From contig JAQFVV010006246.1 of NCBI GenBank assembly GCA_028023455.1, positions 795,501-859,500 of the forward strand: a stretch of 64,000 bases of DNA. Reading direction: 5' to 3'. The position numbers and the translations under genes were made by a program. This document shows, in pieces, positions 47,590-61,390 of the stretch (positions are counted from its first letter, which is position 1; every line of letters starts with the position of its first letter). This DNA comes from Epiperipatus broadwayi. Lineage: Eukaryota; Onychophora; Udeonychophora; Euonychophora; Peripatidae. The notes below the pieces were generated by a model. It did not search any database and was not told the DNA's origin. It saw nothing but the letters and a program-made list of their open reading frames with translations.

Positions 47590-49490
47590 TATATTCAAGA
47601 ATGGTTAAAGTTATTAAGCTTAATTATCATATAAAATTTTATTATAATAATTTATCAACTAGTTCTTATACCTGTGGATGTTCATAAAACATTACACTCA
47701 CTTTTAATCACTACTGAACTTTAGCACAGTAAAAAAATTATATTATTTGTGTATTAGATTATATATGTTTACATTTGCAATGAAATTCTAAATTGTAGTT
47801 ACTATATCATATATTTCTTAATGAGAATAAATCTCTTAATTTGAATTTAATAAATAATAATAATTTAATTTACAAAATTAATAATAAAGCAATAAATATG
47901 CTATAATAATTTAAATTAATTTATCATAGAATATTATATTTGTTTAAACTATAAGATGGTACAAGATATAAGACTTTATTTCTACTTATCTATTGATTCC
48001 AATAGACATTATATATATTTATAAATTATATAAAAAAATTATTAGTTTGTTACAGTTTGCATACTGAGCATTTAGCATCAAACAAAACTAAGTCTCTATT
48101 ATGATTATTTAAATATAAATGTACATTTATTAAGATTGTCTTTTGATTAGTTATATATTTATATGTTCATTTGCATAAGTATGCCTTAAATGACTTTTAA
48201 AACAATCAAAATAATATTACAAATAATAATTATAAATAAATCATAAACCCTGTTTCATCAAATTTTAAGATGCTGAATAATGTCTATTCACAAAAGTTTG
48301 ACTATTTTTAATTACTTTCCACGGATTAAATTCATAAGGAGAATCTGTGAAATAACAATATATTTAAAAGACAGCTATTCCCAAAAAAGTTTTGTTTTTA
48401 AAAGTATCTGTAATTTATTTAGCAAAATAATTTTTAATAACTCATGGAAAGATTTAACACTATAGTTAACATTAAGTGACAGTTATTTATTTCTTTTAAA
48501 AATGATTAAATAGTTTTTTAGATGTTTAATTATTTCACTTGAATTTATAATCTTTAATAATATTATTTTTTGTTAGCAAATATACAAATGCATGATATAA
48601 CATTTCACATAACAAATTAAACTTTTCCAGACTTCCTTTTAAAACTTATAATTATTTGATCTGACAAATTATTTTTATTATTATATTTATTCTTGGCAAA
48701 TTATTAATTTATTGTTACTTGATATATAGACCCAATTTTTAACACATTATATTAACTGTGCTGATACATCATAAATATAAAGATAAACCATAAATAAGAG
48801 TGTCAACTTAAAATCACAATATTATATATCCTTTGTTGGTTGACATATTTTAAGCACTTACTTAGATATTGTTATTAATGATAAACTCAAAATCTACACT
48901 TTTTACTTAAAAGATAATTATTTGTTTTTACTAGAGTTCATTTGAAAGAAATCATAATCATAAACAAAATGTCTTCTTTTAAATTTTAAAACAAATAATT
49001 CAAAATAAAATAATAATTTTAATCCTCTTTTTTTAAAAAAAAAAATACATTTGTTTGTTACAAAAATACTATTTCAAATAATATAGTTTTAAATAACAGA
49101 TATTACTTTAAACATTTGCAATTTAAAATTTATATGATAATTTTGAACTTAAACAATAACCCAAATATGCTTTTACTTATATCTACACCACTCAAGAATG
49201 TAAATTGTTATTTACCTAAACTTATTGTTTTTAAAATGTGTGTATAGACAAAACACTATTGTAGCATTTAACATCATTATTAGTTTTTTAATAATATTTT
49301 TAGTTAATGTGTTTTATTTTTAATACAAAATAATAAAAAAGACAAATTTCAAATTATTTTGTATTTTGGGTTTGGCTATAATAACTTCCAAAATTAAGAT
49401 AGAACATTAATTTTATGATTTTAAACATCTACTATCATATAAAATCATGACAATTATATATATAATATTGCCTATTTAAATCTAATTCTG
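47590..49490 (+). repeat. Duplicated intron block, copy 2 (immediately upstream of a CUB exon)
   Basis: Aligned with 22270-24650 and then 29650-29990. The copy here is compact and uninterrupted, ending about 40 bp before the exon at 49530. It shows the empty site of the LINE insertion (near 49037-49052) and of the 5-kb insertion (near 49172-49205). Confidence 0.75.
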
Positions 49491-49529
49491 AATGTTACTA
49501 TATATATATCATTTTTTTTATTCTTTCAG

Positions 49530-49640
49530 TATGTGGAGGCTTTTTAAATGATTCTGATGGTGTAATTGTCTCTCCAAATTATCCTTTAAATTATGAAAAA
49601 GGTTCAAACTGTTCATGGATTATTTCCAGCAACTTACCAG
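49530..49640 (+). CDS. CUB-domain exon, start of the next CUB domain
   Basis: After a good acceptor (tttttttattctttcag) the exon opens in phase 1 with CGGFLND, then DGVIVSPNYPLNYEKGSNC and SWIISSNLPG, giving cysteines 1 and 2 and the SPNYP signature that begins CUB domains. NCS is an N-glycosylation sequon. It ends in phase 1 at donor gtattt (49641). At 111 bp it covers about a third of a CUB domain, so at least one more exon must follow to complete it. I find none in the remaining 14.4 kb, so it is probably beyond the window. Joined to the previous exon the protein would read FKT-VCGG, the usual direct CUB-to-CUB join. Confidence 0.9.
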
Positions 49641-52600
49641 GTATTTTTTTATTGACAAAGTTTTGTTTTCATTATTTTTAATGCACTTCTCATTTTGTTA
49701 CAAGAAAAAATATAATTTTTATACATTCACACTTAGACTCATATGTATGTATAAAGACAAATTGTTAAATAATTCATCACTTAATGACTGAAGTTTCTTT
49801 AATAGTTTCTTTACAGACCTGTTTTACTATCTACATAAATTACCCAATGTTGGTTGGTTATTTAGATCATTTATTGAGAATTTATTCAAATTTTCTCCAT
49901 CAGGAATTTAATCATTTGTGTGGCCAAAATGTACTATGACCAGAATGTTAACTTTCTCCATATCCAAGTATATGCATAGTAGTTTTCAAATAATTAATGG
50001 AAATCAATGACAAATTATTTTGCATGGAAAATGGAATTTCATAATACTTTCTCAGTATCTAGAAAAATTTTAAGACCACTCTAATGAATATTTAATAATA
50101 TTTAAATTAAGTGATTTCAAGCCAGAAGAGAGTGTAACTTAATAGAAGTCACCGTGTTATCTTAAAACAATGTTTATACATGTTCTTTTTATTTATTCAA
50201 ATATTGTGTAGAAAGGATATGCCTATGCAGAATAATAATTCAGCTAATTTAATATTGTTTTTTATAGCTATTATCACCATGAATTACAGTTGGAAAGCTG
50301 GACATCTACTCAATAATTTCATGTGTTTGACACTGTTTGAATGTAATCAAGTCATCCATTTCCAACTTTTAATTTTTTATCAGAAAACAGGGGCTTTAAA
50401 ATAGCAAAGTATTTATTAATTCTTTGCTTAAAAAGCTCATAATAAATTATTTTATCACTTCAGTGATTTATTATATCTGCAATCTTTTATTTTTCATATT
50501 TTCTTAATTGGATACAATTTCTTTTTGTTTAGTATTTTTTGTAATAATTCTGATCACACTTGATTCTAGCATATTTTATTCTACACATTTTAGTAAGTGC
50601 AGTTGTATTTTTTTAGATAAATAATTTGAAACATTAAATAATTGTCAAGGATGTTTCAACATTACAAAGTATCGTTTAAAAAATGCAGAAGTCTGATCAA
50701 ACCAAGCTTACAATTTTCAAAATATTAAAAGTTTATAACTTCTAAAATACAAATTATATTACAATATGTTCCCATTATACCAGTTGAAAATGTATGTCCA
50801 TCCAACAAGATTTAGAATCTGAGCAAAAGTACCCTGAATCCAATCATGCCTGAGACACACAGGTCAGGAGCAATCATGAATTCTAATATGTTTGCCCATT
50901 CCCCAAATCTATAACATTACAGACAACACCTATGGTGATACTACATAAATTCATTATTTCCAGGCCCAATGCTACATCATTTTGCATGAGAACTCAGCTA
51001 ATGATGATGATGATGAGAGATTGAGTGAACCCAAGATATAAGTTAAAACATACATAAATATAAATATTATTAAGGAGATTCAAACAACTGGATTAAGTTT
51101 AAAAATATAAATATTTATTTTGACAAAATTCAAGATGATTTTATATATGTATAATCAACTTCACACAATTTAAACTTTTATTTTGGTTACAAATCTTTGA
51201 CAATCTTTATACAATTATTTTCTTTTAATAGATATCAATTTAGTGTGGCAGTTACAATACTGAACGTATATTTAAAATGGGTTTTTATTCAATGTTACAA
51301 AAACAAATTTATCTGGGTGATTGGTAGACTTTTATACATTAAAACACTTATAAAGATATGACGACAATAGAGTTTTGTTGTTTGGACGACTTTAATGGGA
51401 TGCCCTTAGCACTGCATACATAACTTTATTTTCATTTATAGAATTTATTTACAACACTAAAATGAGGATACATTGTGATCAAAATATACTTAAAAACATT
51501 TATTTATTAAACATTTTCGACATTTAACTATCAGATGTTGCGAAACTATCAATATGGGGAATGGCTTATTCAATAAAGAGGAGGGCAGCTTCAAGAGAAG
51601 TTGGATCTAAAACTCCAACGAAAAATATTTAAAGAGAAAAATGTTTCATTATCACATATCATTATGATTTATTTTGTCAAACAGGCTAAAAGAAAAATGA
51701 ACTATAAGAAATTGTGGTGCTAGCATTGTCAGTGAGAGAAAGAAAAAATGGCAGCTTTGGCCAAGAAAAGGTCATTCTCCGATTGTTAAGGTGATACACC
51801 AGCTTCATGCTGAGAGTACTGAAGGAAAGATAGGTAGGAAGTTTCTATGGGCCAAATCATGGCAGAGCCATACAGAGCTTCATCCACACTAACCTGCATG
51901 TTCCGGAGGTAAACTTAGACCACCGTTATGAACTCAAAACACTAAAATGATGGAAGGCTTTGAATCCTCAGTGCGAGATATGAGTGAGTGAAAGCAGTAT
52001 ATAAATATATACTTGGAGGAGAAGAATGATGAATGAAGATGATCGTGTTTCCCTGGAATGAGATACAGGTGAATCAGATCAAAGCTCTATGTGGCTTATT
52101 AATAATTTGACATATGCCAAATAAAATCATTGGATTTAAATACTGAAATAAAGTCTTAAATGGTTTAGCAAATACATAATGATACGTTAAAATAATGACC
52201 CATGGAAGATAAAATCATTTATCAGAAGTTAAAACTATAATTAATGAAGCATGCATTGATCCCCCTTTCTTGAATCACTATTTTGTTTAGCATATTAAAA
52301 AAACTAAAATTCACACACTTAAAAGTGCAAATAACAAAATAGACTTAAGTCGCCAGCCTTTTGGGCGATGATGATCAATAAGAAATTAATAAAATTAACA
52401 GACACCAATATCCACCCCCAGACTGCAAAATATTTATATATTTTGTATAAACTTATGATAAAATATTTATTTAAAAGCATGTATTCATTTAAAATACAAA
52501 CTAAATCTTATGAACTATTTAGATATAAATAATAATAACTCATTAATCCCCCTCCTCTTTCTATTCCACAGTGGGATATAGAAGTTCATAAGGCTGGGTT

Positions 52601-55600
52601 TTGTTGACATTTACAAATAAAATTAAGTGAAAAATATAAAAATATCATTAAAAATAAATTATAACTGCACTAAATTATAAAAATAATAAGCATGAGTTGG
52701 ATGAAAAATTTTATAGTAACATTAATTTGGATTGCAGAGAATCGACACACACAAAAATTATTAACTTAGTATACTCGTTGATTAGTAAGTTAAAAGAGAT
52801 TCAAAATAAAGAGAACATTAATTTTAAAGAGTTAGAATTTTGAATTTAGGTACTATGATTATAATGACTTTGGGCTGGTTACCTCAGCATTCTATGGAAT
52901 AAAGTACTGATGAATTTTCTGTGGCAGGCAGCATTCTTTGATGGCATGGGCACTCTTGATCAACAGAAGCCACATCTCAGCATGGTGAAGAGTTGGTCTG
53001 TAGACGAAAAGGAAGATGGCTTAGGCCCCTCAAAATTAAACAGATATGAAATCAGTTAGCAAATGTTGACCGAACTCTCTGACAATAGATTTTTGGCCCT
53101 ATTTATACAATGGTTGAGTTATTTAAAGAATGTTTTTAATTAAATGTCTTAACTCTTAATTAATCTTTAATTTACAAAAATCTTTTCTCTATTGTTAGTG
53201 GAGATGCAATTGCTAGATAACTGTCCAAAAATAAATTGAAATCAATTTCTAGATTGGAAATAGATTTGATAAAAATGTTAACAGCTAATTAAAATCAATT
53301 AGCTTTGTTTTAAATTTTACTTTAATTTAAAAATTCCTTTTTAATCATGAAACAAAGTAATGTTCCCACACCTTTAATCATTCTTGGACAGTCAACAATT
53401 GCATCTTTCATCTTGAATTTTTATATAGTTTTATAATGAAAAATAATTACAAAATAAATAATATATAATCAAAGAAAAAAAATACAAAATTATTTACAAT
53501 ATTTGTTTGTGCTTTTATATATATAAAAGCTCCATTAATATACGTATATATCTGAGTTGCATATAGTGACATTAATATCAAAATAATTAAAGAATTTTTA
53601 TTTAAAATTTATATTTGTAACTTTTATAGACGCTTCTCAGAAATATACATATAGTTTATATACATATGACAAAAAAAAAAAAGCACATATTATAAGTTTG
53701 AAAAACTAAAAGCTTATAAGTTTTAAAATATGAATTATATTACAATATATGCCTTTAACCATATGAAATAAAGCATATTAATTTTACAATTAATATAATT
53801 TTTTTTAACAGAAAGAAACTCTGACGTTGAATGCTTCTTTAGTTCCATATAGTTAAGAAAAAATGGAAATAAGAAAAAATAGCATTAACATTTAATCTGA
53901 CATGGATATCAGATCTACACATGATAAAATGGGGTCCTTACGGGCTTTTGAAATTGATACAGATTTATTTATCTATTTATATAATTTTCTATTTATTAAC
54001 ATTGAAGTGACTTTACCATCAACAAATTCGTACAAAAACAGATTTAAAAAAATATTTACAGATTTTAATAAAATTGTTGATTATTTCAAATGTAAAACAA
54101 GTATCGGATTTTAAATAAGATAAACACTAACTTTTTCATCATCAGTAAGTAGTGTTATCATCTTTGAGAAATTTAATGAATAAATCTTTCTCATTTAAAT
54201 TATTTTTATCCATCTGCCAGCAAATAATAATGTGTGAGAAATTAAGCACACAACATTATTCGCTTTGGTAAAAAAAATCTCATTTATTAATTTATTAATT
54301 ATCAAAATTAATATTCTTTACTTTAGATAATTATTCTTTTGACTAATGTTAAGAAATGCGATTTATTATTAATTGTAAAATTAATATGCTTCAATAGTTG
54401 TTTTTACATTTATTCAATATTTATGTTATTTCAACATTTAATTATAGGCTTATATTGTAATAAAATTCATATTTAGTATTTTGAAATTATAAACTTGGTT
54501 TGATCAATGTTATGTTTATTGAACATGTGGTTTTTTAAATTAATATATATGTTGATTTTTTTTTCCTTTACCTTTTCTGTTTAAGTATTTTAAACTCATA
54601 TTTTAGAAATTATAAGCTTTTATTATTTCAAAATTTATTCAACACTCCCATTGTGGTATAAAATTTGTGCTTTAATTTTTTTAATTATTGATGTTAATTG
54701 TGATTTTGTAATGAATGGCCATATCGTGACTATGTGTGGATTATTCGATACTATTTATCACTTGGACATGTGATCAGTGATTTTGGTGATTTAGAATGAC
54801 AGTGATTGCATTCTAAATCAGTACTCATTAATGTATGTTTTTTCTATAAGCCTGTCAGATGTCAAATTCACAACTGAAAAATTGTAAAAAATAAAACTAA
54901 AATTTGTTTTCATAAATAATAACTACAGTATATGTAACTAAATCTAATTTATATTATGAGCAAATAAAGTAATTCCATCCTTCATATTTAATAATCAGTA
55001 ATTTTTATTTTTATTTTATTATTGGAAAGCATATTTTAGGTGAAGTAGTTATCTCCAACATTTGTTAACAGCAATTTTTATAGTTGTCTGTAATGTTGTC
55101 AAATTCACATATCAAATGTAATAAGTATATTTAAAAATTTAAATTTAGATTTATTAATATCTTGTCATCCATTGATGACCTTTCAGTCTGTGTTGTGTAC
55201 CCAGCTTTGGGACACGAAACTATTCATAAAGTTAAATGTATTAATACCTTTCTCACATTTATTCATATAATATTAAAATCTTTTGTTAAGTTTAAAAAAA
55301 ATTATTAAAGCAACCAATGAAAAAATATTAGTCTTCACATAGGCTGGGTACATCTGGTTGTTATTATAGTTAATTTTATATAAAAGAGATAGATGTTTCT
55401 ATGTATGCAATGCAGTTCATAATTGTAAAATAATTCAAGCACATTGAAAGGAGCAAAAATTAATATTTGCTGAAAAAAGCTTTTATGTATATGATTATAT
55501 ATATATATATTATATACATAATATTGTTGTTATATAAAGATATTTTATATTATATTATATGATTTATTTAAATATTATGAACACAATGATTTATGATCAA

Positions 55601-55950
55601 AGGGGCAAATTTATTTACGATTGACATAACTTGGATACGATCATCATCTTTATAAAGGATTTTAATATGAAAACTTGATTAATTATTAGTTTATAATTTT
55701 TTATAAATTCCAAATATTACAATAATGTTAATTAGGCTTTAAATCAGAGCTTGTTAATTTATGAATGATAATTATTTAACTGTTACAAAATTGAATTTTT
55801 ATATTTTATTATCCCTTACAATATCAGACTGACTTATACACCTTTAATTATGTTAATAGTGGCTTCTTATTTTACATTAGGTTTAAATTTGGAGAAAATA
55901 TTATTTTTTAAACAACAAGTGAATGAGACAATGGATGGATATAAATAGAA
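49641..55950. other. Intron sequence with unclassified repeat-like patches
   Basis: No exon or classifiable element. Between 51500 and 53100 the base composition is less AT-rich, and there are several purine-tract complements (ccccctttc near 52262, cccccagac near 52421, ccccctcctctttc near 52548) with a GC-richer piece around 52350-52370. These hint at old LTR retroelement remains. A 70-codon frame at 53902-54114 has no recognisable homology. Confidence 0.4.
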
Positions 55951-55959
55951 TATATTACT

Positions 55960-56643
55960 CTCATATAAGAATTGCTTCCTGGATAAATAAACTGGCCATT
56001 GCCCAAAAATTTGCATCTCCTGGCTCGTGAAACTTTATTTGAAAATTTCCTTGAGATTGAACCAATTTCTTCTTTATTTCATTATGGATATCCCTTATTT
56101 TTCTAAACATATGCTCTAATTCATACTTAAAATCATCTATAAATTGATTACAATATGCCTTGATACACTGAATTTTAGAATTAACAACAACAATTTGCTC
56201 AGCTAATTTTATACTACTCTTTTACATTAGCTTTTAAATTAGTAAATTTGTCATCTGATTGTGACTTATATTGCGATAAAGAATCTCTGATATCATCTAA
56301 TTTTTGATCCAAATCATTTTTTTCATTCTTATAATTAATTTCTAGATACTCAAACTAATATTAAACTTTTTCACTATGTTAACCCAAGCACTTTCACTTT
56401 TACTTTCAAAATCTTTCTGAAAAATTTCTCTAAGACTTTCCCAAGTTTCTTTCAATTCGAATAATCTACTCTCTTGGAATTCTTTTAATCCTTTTTGAGA
56501 CTTAAATTCTTTTTGAGATTTTTTAAATTTATCTGAGAATCTTTTAATTCCTCCAACTGATCAGATACATTTTTTAGTATATGCAAAATCTGATTCTGTA
56601 AATTGGGGAATGTCACACTTTGGGTTTTTCCCATATCCCTCAT
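55960..56643 (-). pseudogene. Broken coiled-coil ORF, possibly retroelement gag
   Basis: From ATG at 56643 the minus strand reads MRDMGKTQSVTFPNLQNQIL and VSDQLEELKDSQ, shifts frame into KEFQESRLFELKETWESLRE and ESAWVNIVKKF, shifts again into LDQKLDDIRDSLSQYKSQSD, and ends with FIDDFKYELEHMFRKIRDIH. Charged heptad-like sequence persists across at least three frames, which is strong evidence of a former protein. The size and coiled-coil character recall the N-terminal part of the gag at 42352, but I see no direct sequence match and no LTRs here. Confidence 0.5.
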
Positions 56644-59600
56644 TTCTTCAGAGTACTTAATGATTAATAATTTTTATTAACTTAAATAGCAGTAATATGA
56701 AAGATTATATAAAATTCTAAATATATTATAATTATACTCTGCTTAAGCATCCTACTTTATGACTTTTATCACTTACCACAATAAATTCCAACAAGTATAT
56801 CCTGTATACACAATAAAATAATTACAATAAAATCTCAAGTTTTTAAAAAATATTCACCAAAGTATAAGTCTCACCTTTATTTAATTACTTATCAGGTGAT
56901 CCTTATAGATATATATAACATAAACAATGCAGGAATTTTTTTTTATCATTATGATAGCTTAATTATTATCATCATCAGAAATTACACAAAATTATTCTTA
57001 AATCAAATAAAACATTAATTAAAGATAAAATAATTGATAATTTATTATTATAGAGTACAAGTCACTTAATATTTTAAGAATTTAACTTAGATAACTATAA
57101 AACTAATTCAAGAAGTTGTTTATATTCAAATTTACTATTCAAAAACAAACTATTTTCTACAACTTCATAACAATGAGTTATGAAATCAATATTCAAACCA
57201 CCACTCATATCAATATTTTCAATAAATAAGCAACAATTCACAAATCTTGGTCATAGTTACAACAAAATACAGAATGCCACCTCAACCAATTAAACCTCCA
57301 TTGCATAAAAAAAATTGGCAGATAACTGCTATCTTAAAACTCAACAGCAGTCAGCCAAAGTTTAGTTAAAGGTTAAGCATGATGAGGAGGATGTATGCCT
57401 TAATCATCTTATAGCTATGAAGATTACTTTGCATACTACTTAATGCTAAAACTAAATATGACCATCACATTATTCTAGAGTAAATAAAATAAATATCTCA
57501 GGTTTGATTCATACTATATCTTAATGCACAATAATACATTATATATTCTTCTGAATTATTATAACAACCATAAATAAATAGATCAAATAATGATTTAATA
57601 GTGAGACATTATTTAAATGACTCTTATTCAATAACATCTGAAAACACTAATGATGTAATGAGTAAGAAAGAGATTTTGTAAATATTCATATATCACAGAA
57701 GTTTTTTTGTAATTAAAATAAAAAAAGACTAATTAAAATACTGTAATTTTAAGCATTGATGTAATTTTAATGTAACACAATATTACCTTTAATGGAGTGA
57801 CTTTTATATTCTTTGTACTCCTATAAACTCATTATTATATTTGTATGATTTACATTTTCTGAACAGTTTTATATAAAATTATAAATATTTAATGAGCTCA
57901 CATAATCAAAATAAAATAGTTACACTTAAATTTTAATAATCACTTTAATTCCTAAAATAAATATATAGCACCATGAGTAAATAAAGTTCTTTCTATTTAA
58001 AATCTGACTATTATTCTAAATATTGTATTATCATAAGAAACTTTCTTTAATGTCTTTGACAGATAGTGTTGCAAACAACAGAACAACATAAGATTGGGAA
58101 TGATGTATAATTTTTCTATGCTTATGCAAAAATAACTATTTAAATTCTAACCAAATAATATTTTAACAAGAATGTTTTATTAAAGTATGTTTTATACAGG
58201 TCTTTATACATCCAATATTCAATCAGTAAATATTATCACATCCTTTTAAAACTTACTTGGATAATATCAAGGGCAAATAAAGATAAAGATTATAACACAC
58301 AGAACTTCAACATCTTTTCCAACCAATAATAATTATGATTGGTAAAATGATTAAATAAACAAATGTCAACACTTATCTACAAGTGCAATATTAACATTAG
58401 TATCATGACAATAACTTACATAAGCTTGATGAGAATTTAATATCATAAATATTTGCCTTATACAATATTTAAGCCATCTATGATTGACACATTTTAAAAT
58501 AACATATAAAAATAGTTGCAAACACATATTATTTATCATACAATAATAATATTATAAAAACAATGTGAAGGAGTGATAAAACTTTTTATACTACTAATAA
58601 AATAATTAACCATAAACATTATGTAATAAATATTTTTTAAGAACAATACATCATTTCCCAATACACATTCAAATTTTCATGCTATTCATTAAACAGTCCT
58701 TTACTAAATGTGTATATTATCTTTGATACAATAATGAAAATATGTTTTAAGAATTTCAATACCCATAACTAAGACACATAAATTATAAATACATTTCCAA
58801 CAAAAATATAAGCATAATAAAAACATTACAGATAAACTAGTACCTTAAAAAATAATTTTTAAAATTTTTTTTATTTAGCATTCCTAGACAGTTCATAAGT
58901 TCTTGAATCATTTGTTCTTTCAGTTCAAATACAAGTCCATTCAAATCCAGAATATTTTATTTAAAATATTGTTATTGTTTAAATATTACAATTAGATAAG
59001 CAGTTCTTTAAAAGTCCAGGGCAACAAAGTAGAAACTAATACAATACTAAGCATTATGAAGTTTAAAAAGAATCCTTTAAAATGCAAAGCACAAATAGAT
59101 CATTAATACAATCTAATTCAATATAAAGTTGAGAGCCCATTGTTTGTTTGTTATATATATTTCAGCAAATGAAATATTCTTATACAATAGAGAGCATTTA
59201 AGTCATAAAGTTTTACTTTGAAATCAATGTGAAATAAATAATTAATTTTTTACATTCTTGAAGCATAAAGTACATTTCTTGGGACTGCATTAATATTTTT
59301 TTTTACAAATTATAAAAGTATATTGTTGTCAAAATGACTTTATAATAATGATAAAGCAAATATACATTAGATATATCCATAATCAACAAAGTTTAAAGCA
59401 ACTTTCATTAGATTTTGGAGATATTCCTCTAGCTGACAAATAGTTCAAAATTTTAAATTATAACAAATTCAGCATGTCAAAAAAAGCCTGCTACTATATA
59501 ATATCACAACAGAACATGTCCCAATAAAGTTTATAACTACTTTCAGAATTTAGACTAAAAAAATTAAGCAACAAAGTTTATTTAAAATTCAAACATGAGC

Positions 59601-60867
59601 AAAATGATAAATTGAGAGATGTAAAAAGTTCTTGTCAATGTAATTCTAAATATGTAAATTTCTGCCAATGTAGCATATCAATTTTATAGCTTAATGTTTT
59701 CTTCCTTTAATAAAAACAAGTTGGTAATGTTTATGAATTGTGTATACTTAAAGATAGATTGTAAAGAGAAACTTGGGACATTGGCAGGAGGACCACAGTT
59801 GATAATTATTTAGCCATTCATTGTTTTAAAATACAACCAACTAAATAAATTGCCAAATTTATTAATTAGACAATTAATGATAAAATGGAATGAAGAAGAA
59901 GAATGACAAATAAACATGTGGTAAGTTATATTAATACAAGTCATGTGATCTCAATGAAATTGATGATTGATAGATTTGGGGCATTATCAATCAATAATTG
60001 ATGCAAACTTAATTAGTCATGAGGGCAAAATTTTAATAATAGAATTTTTTTTTAATAAACCATCTGGATTTTACAAACATCATACAATTAATATTACAAT
60101 TTAAAATATTTATTATTTAATAATAAATTAAATATCTTTATTTAAATTTTTAAAAAAGTTTTCAAAAATTAACATATATTTTAAAATAATAAATATTTAA
60201 ACAAAAATATCACAGTTTAAATATTATTAAATATTAAGTCTTTTAAACAATAAATTTCAATTATAATCAGTTTTTTAAGTCTTTTTCTTTTAAATCAGAA
60301 ATAACTGTTATACACACAAGCACATCCTTGTAAGATTTAAAATGTTAATTAGAAATGTTTGAATAGACTATAATTTGTTTTTAATATTATAAAATAATAT
60401 GGAAATATTAATAAATTATTTTAAATGTTTTGTTTTAATGCAACTTGCTTACTTTATTTATTAAGAACTACATCTAGTGTGTAATTGTATTTTAAACAAT
60501 TTAATCCATAAATAAAAATTTCACATCTATAAATTTAAAACATCTAAAATTAAAAAAATAACTTTTTAATGTTAAACAACAATATGTGCAGAAAGGGATG
60601 ATAGAAGAAAAATATAAATAAGCACGAACTGTTGCTAAAGATCCTCATTCTATTAATAGATAAGATTCCTGAATTCCATTGTCAGAAAAATGGAACATCT
60701 AGTTTACATATTGCGCTTTATTTGAATATTGATCTTTGCCATAATATATACATATTTTTAATGATGCAGTTAGTGTTAGCACTATGATTCTGGAAGCAAT
60801 CTGCTGAAAACTAATTCAGTGCTCTCATGCCATGTTGTATTATATTTACCATTTCATATTAAACAAT
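56644..60867. other. AT-rich intron or intergenic sequence
   Basis: I see nothing coding and no repeat with clear boundaries. Short AT-rich motifs recur without structure. Confidence 0.6.
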
Positions 60868-60983
60868 TTCAAAACAAAGCAAAACTCTCCATATAGTAGT
60901 GCCATCTTCTGCTAACAAGAGCAATCAATGTATGCCAGAAGGCTTGTGCATAAAATCTCTATCTAGTGCCTACTCGTCCAATA

Positions 60984-61025
60984 TCCCCAGACTAGTTTCT
61001 GGCTTATGGCCTTCATCAGTGAGGA
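60984..61025 (-). ncRNA. Hammerhead ribozyme-like motif, left arm
   Basis: Minus strand: stem I 5' side UCCUCA, core CUGAUGA, stem II GGC/GCC with loop CAUAA, GAAA, stem III ACU/AGU without loop, triplet GUC, stem I 3' side UGGGGA. Stem I makes six pairs including one G-U. All core nucleotides are present. The pair next to the core in stem II is A-A, a weakness. The loopless self-complementary stem III suggests action as a dimer, as described for minimal hammerheads of this type. Confidence 0.6.
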
Positions 61026-61348
61026 GCCTTGGATCTGAGAGCACTGCACCTAGATCTTAGGATCTAATGCAACCCTCCAGCACCCACCTTTTAACTCTAT
61101 TTAACTACAAAACTATGAGAATGAAATTGAAAACTCAATTAACATTTTCAATCCAAGCTCAATAGCTTATATAGTCATATGAGTCTGAACTCAATTCAGC
61201 ACCCATACATTTTGGTGTCTTTGGCTCTTTAACAACCATAGCCACCATTACCCTATTAGGCAGGATTGGTGTTAAACCACTAAACATCACATGATCACCA
61301 TCTCATACTAGCACTAAGATCTAGGTGCAGTGCTCTCAGATCCAAGGC

Positions 61349-61390
61349 TCCTCACTGATGAAGGCCACAAGTCAGAAACTAGTCTGGGGA
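61349..61390 (+). ncRNA. Hammerhead ribozyme-like motif, right arm
   Basis: Plus strand: TCCTCA, CTGATGA (61355-61361), hairpin GGC CACAA GTC, GAAA (61375-61378), ACTAGT, cleavage triplet ending at C61384, then TGGGGA. It equals the left-arm motif except for two changes in stem II, one of which converts a G-C pair to G-U and so preserves pairing. Confidence 0.6.

Larger units (their letters stand above)
19695..49529 (+). other. Giant intron (about 29.8 kb) between two CUB domains
   Basis: Both ends are in phase 1. The intron holds the elements listed separately between 21.3 and 46.7 kb and both copies of a duplicated intron block. I see no supportable exon or element in 19700-21300, 26300-27900, 28400-29640, 30000-35400, 37130-38570 or 46711-47590, apart from AT microsatellites (26239, 28738, 31320) and simple sequence. 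Confidence 0.75.

Noticed and set aside
53902-54114. 70-codon plus-strand frame with an ATG
   Set aside because: No motif, splice context or repeat relation could be identified, and frames of this length arise by chance in AT-rich DNA.
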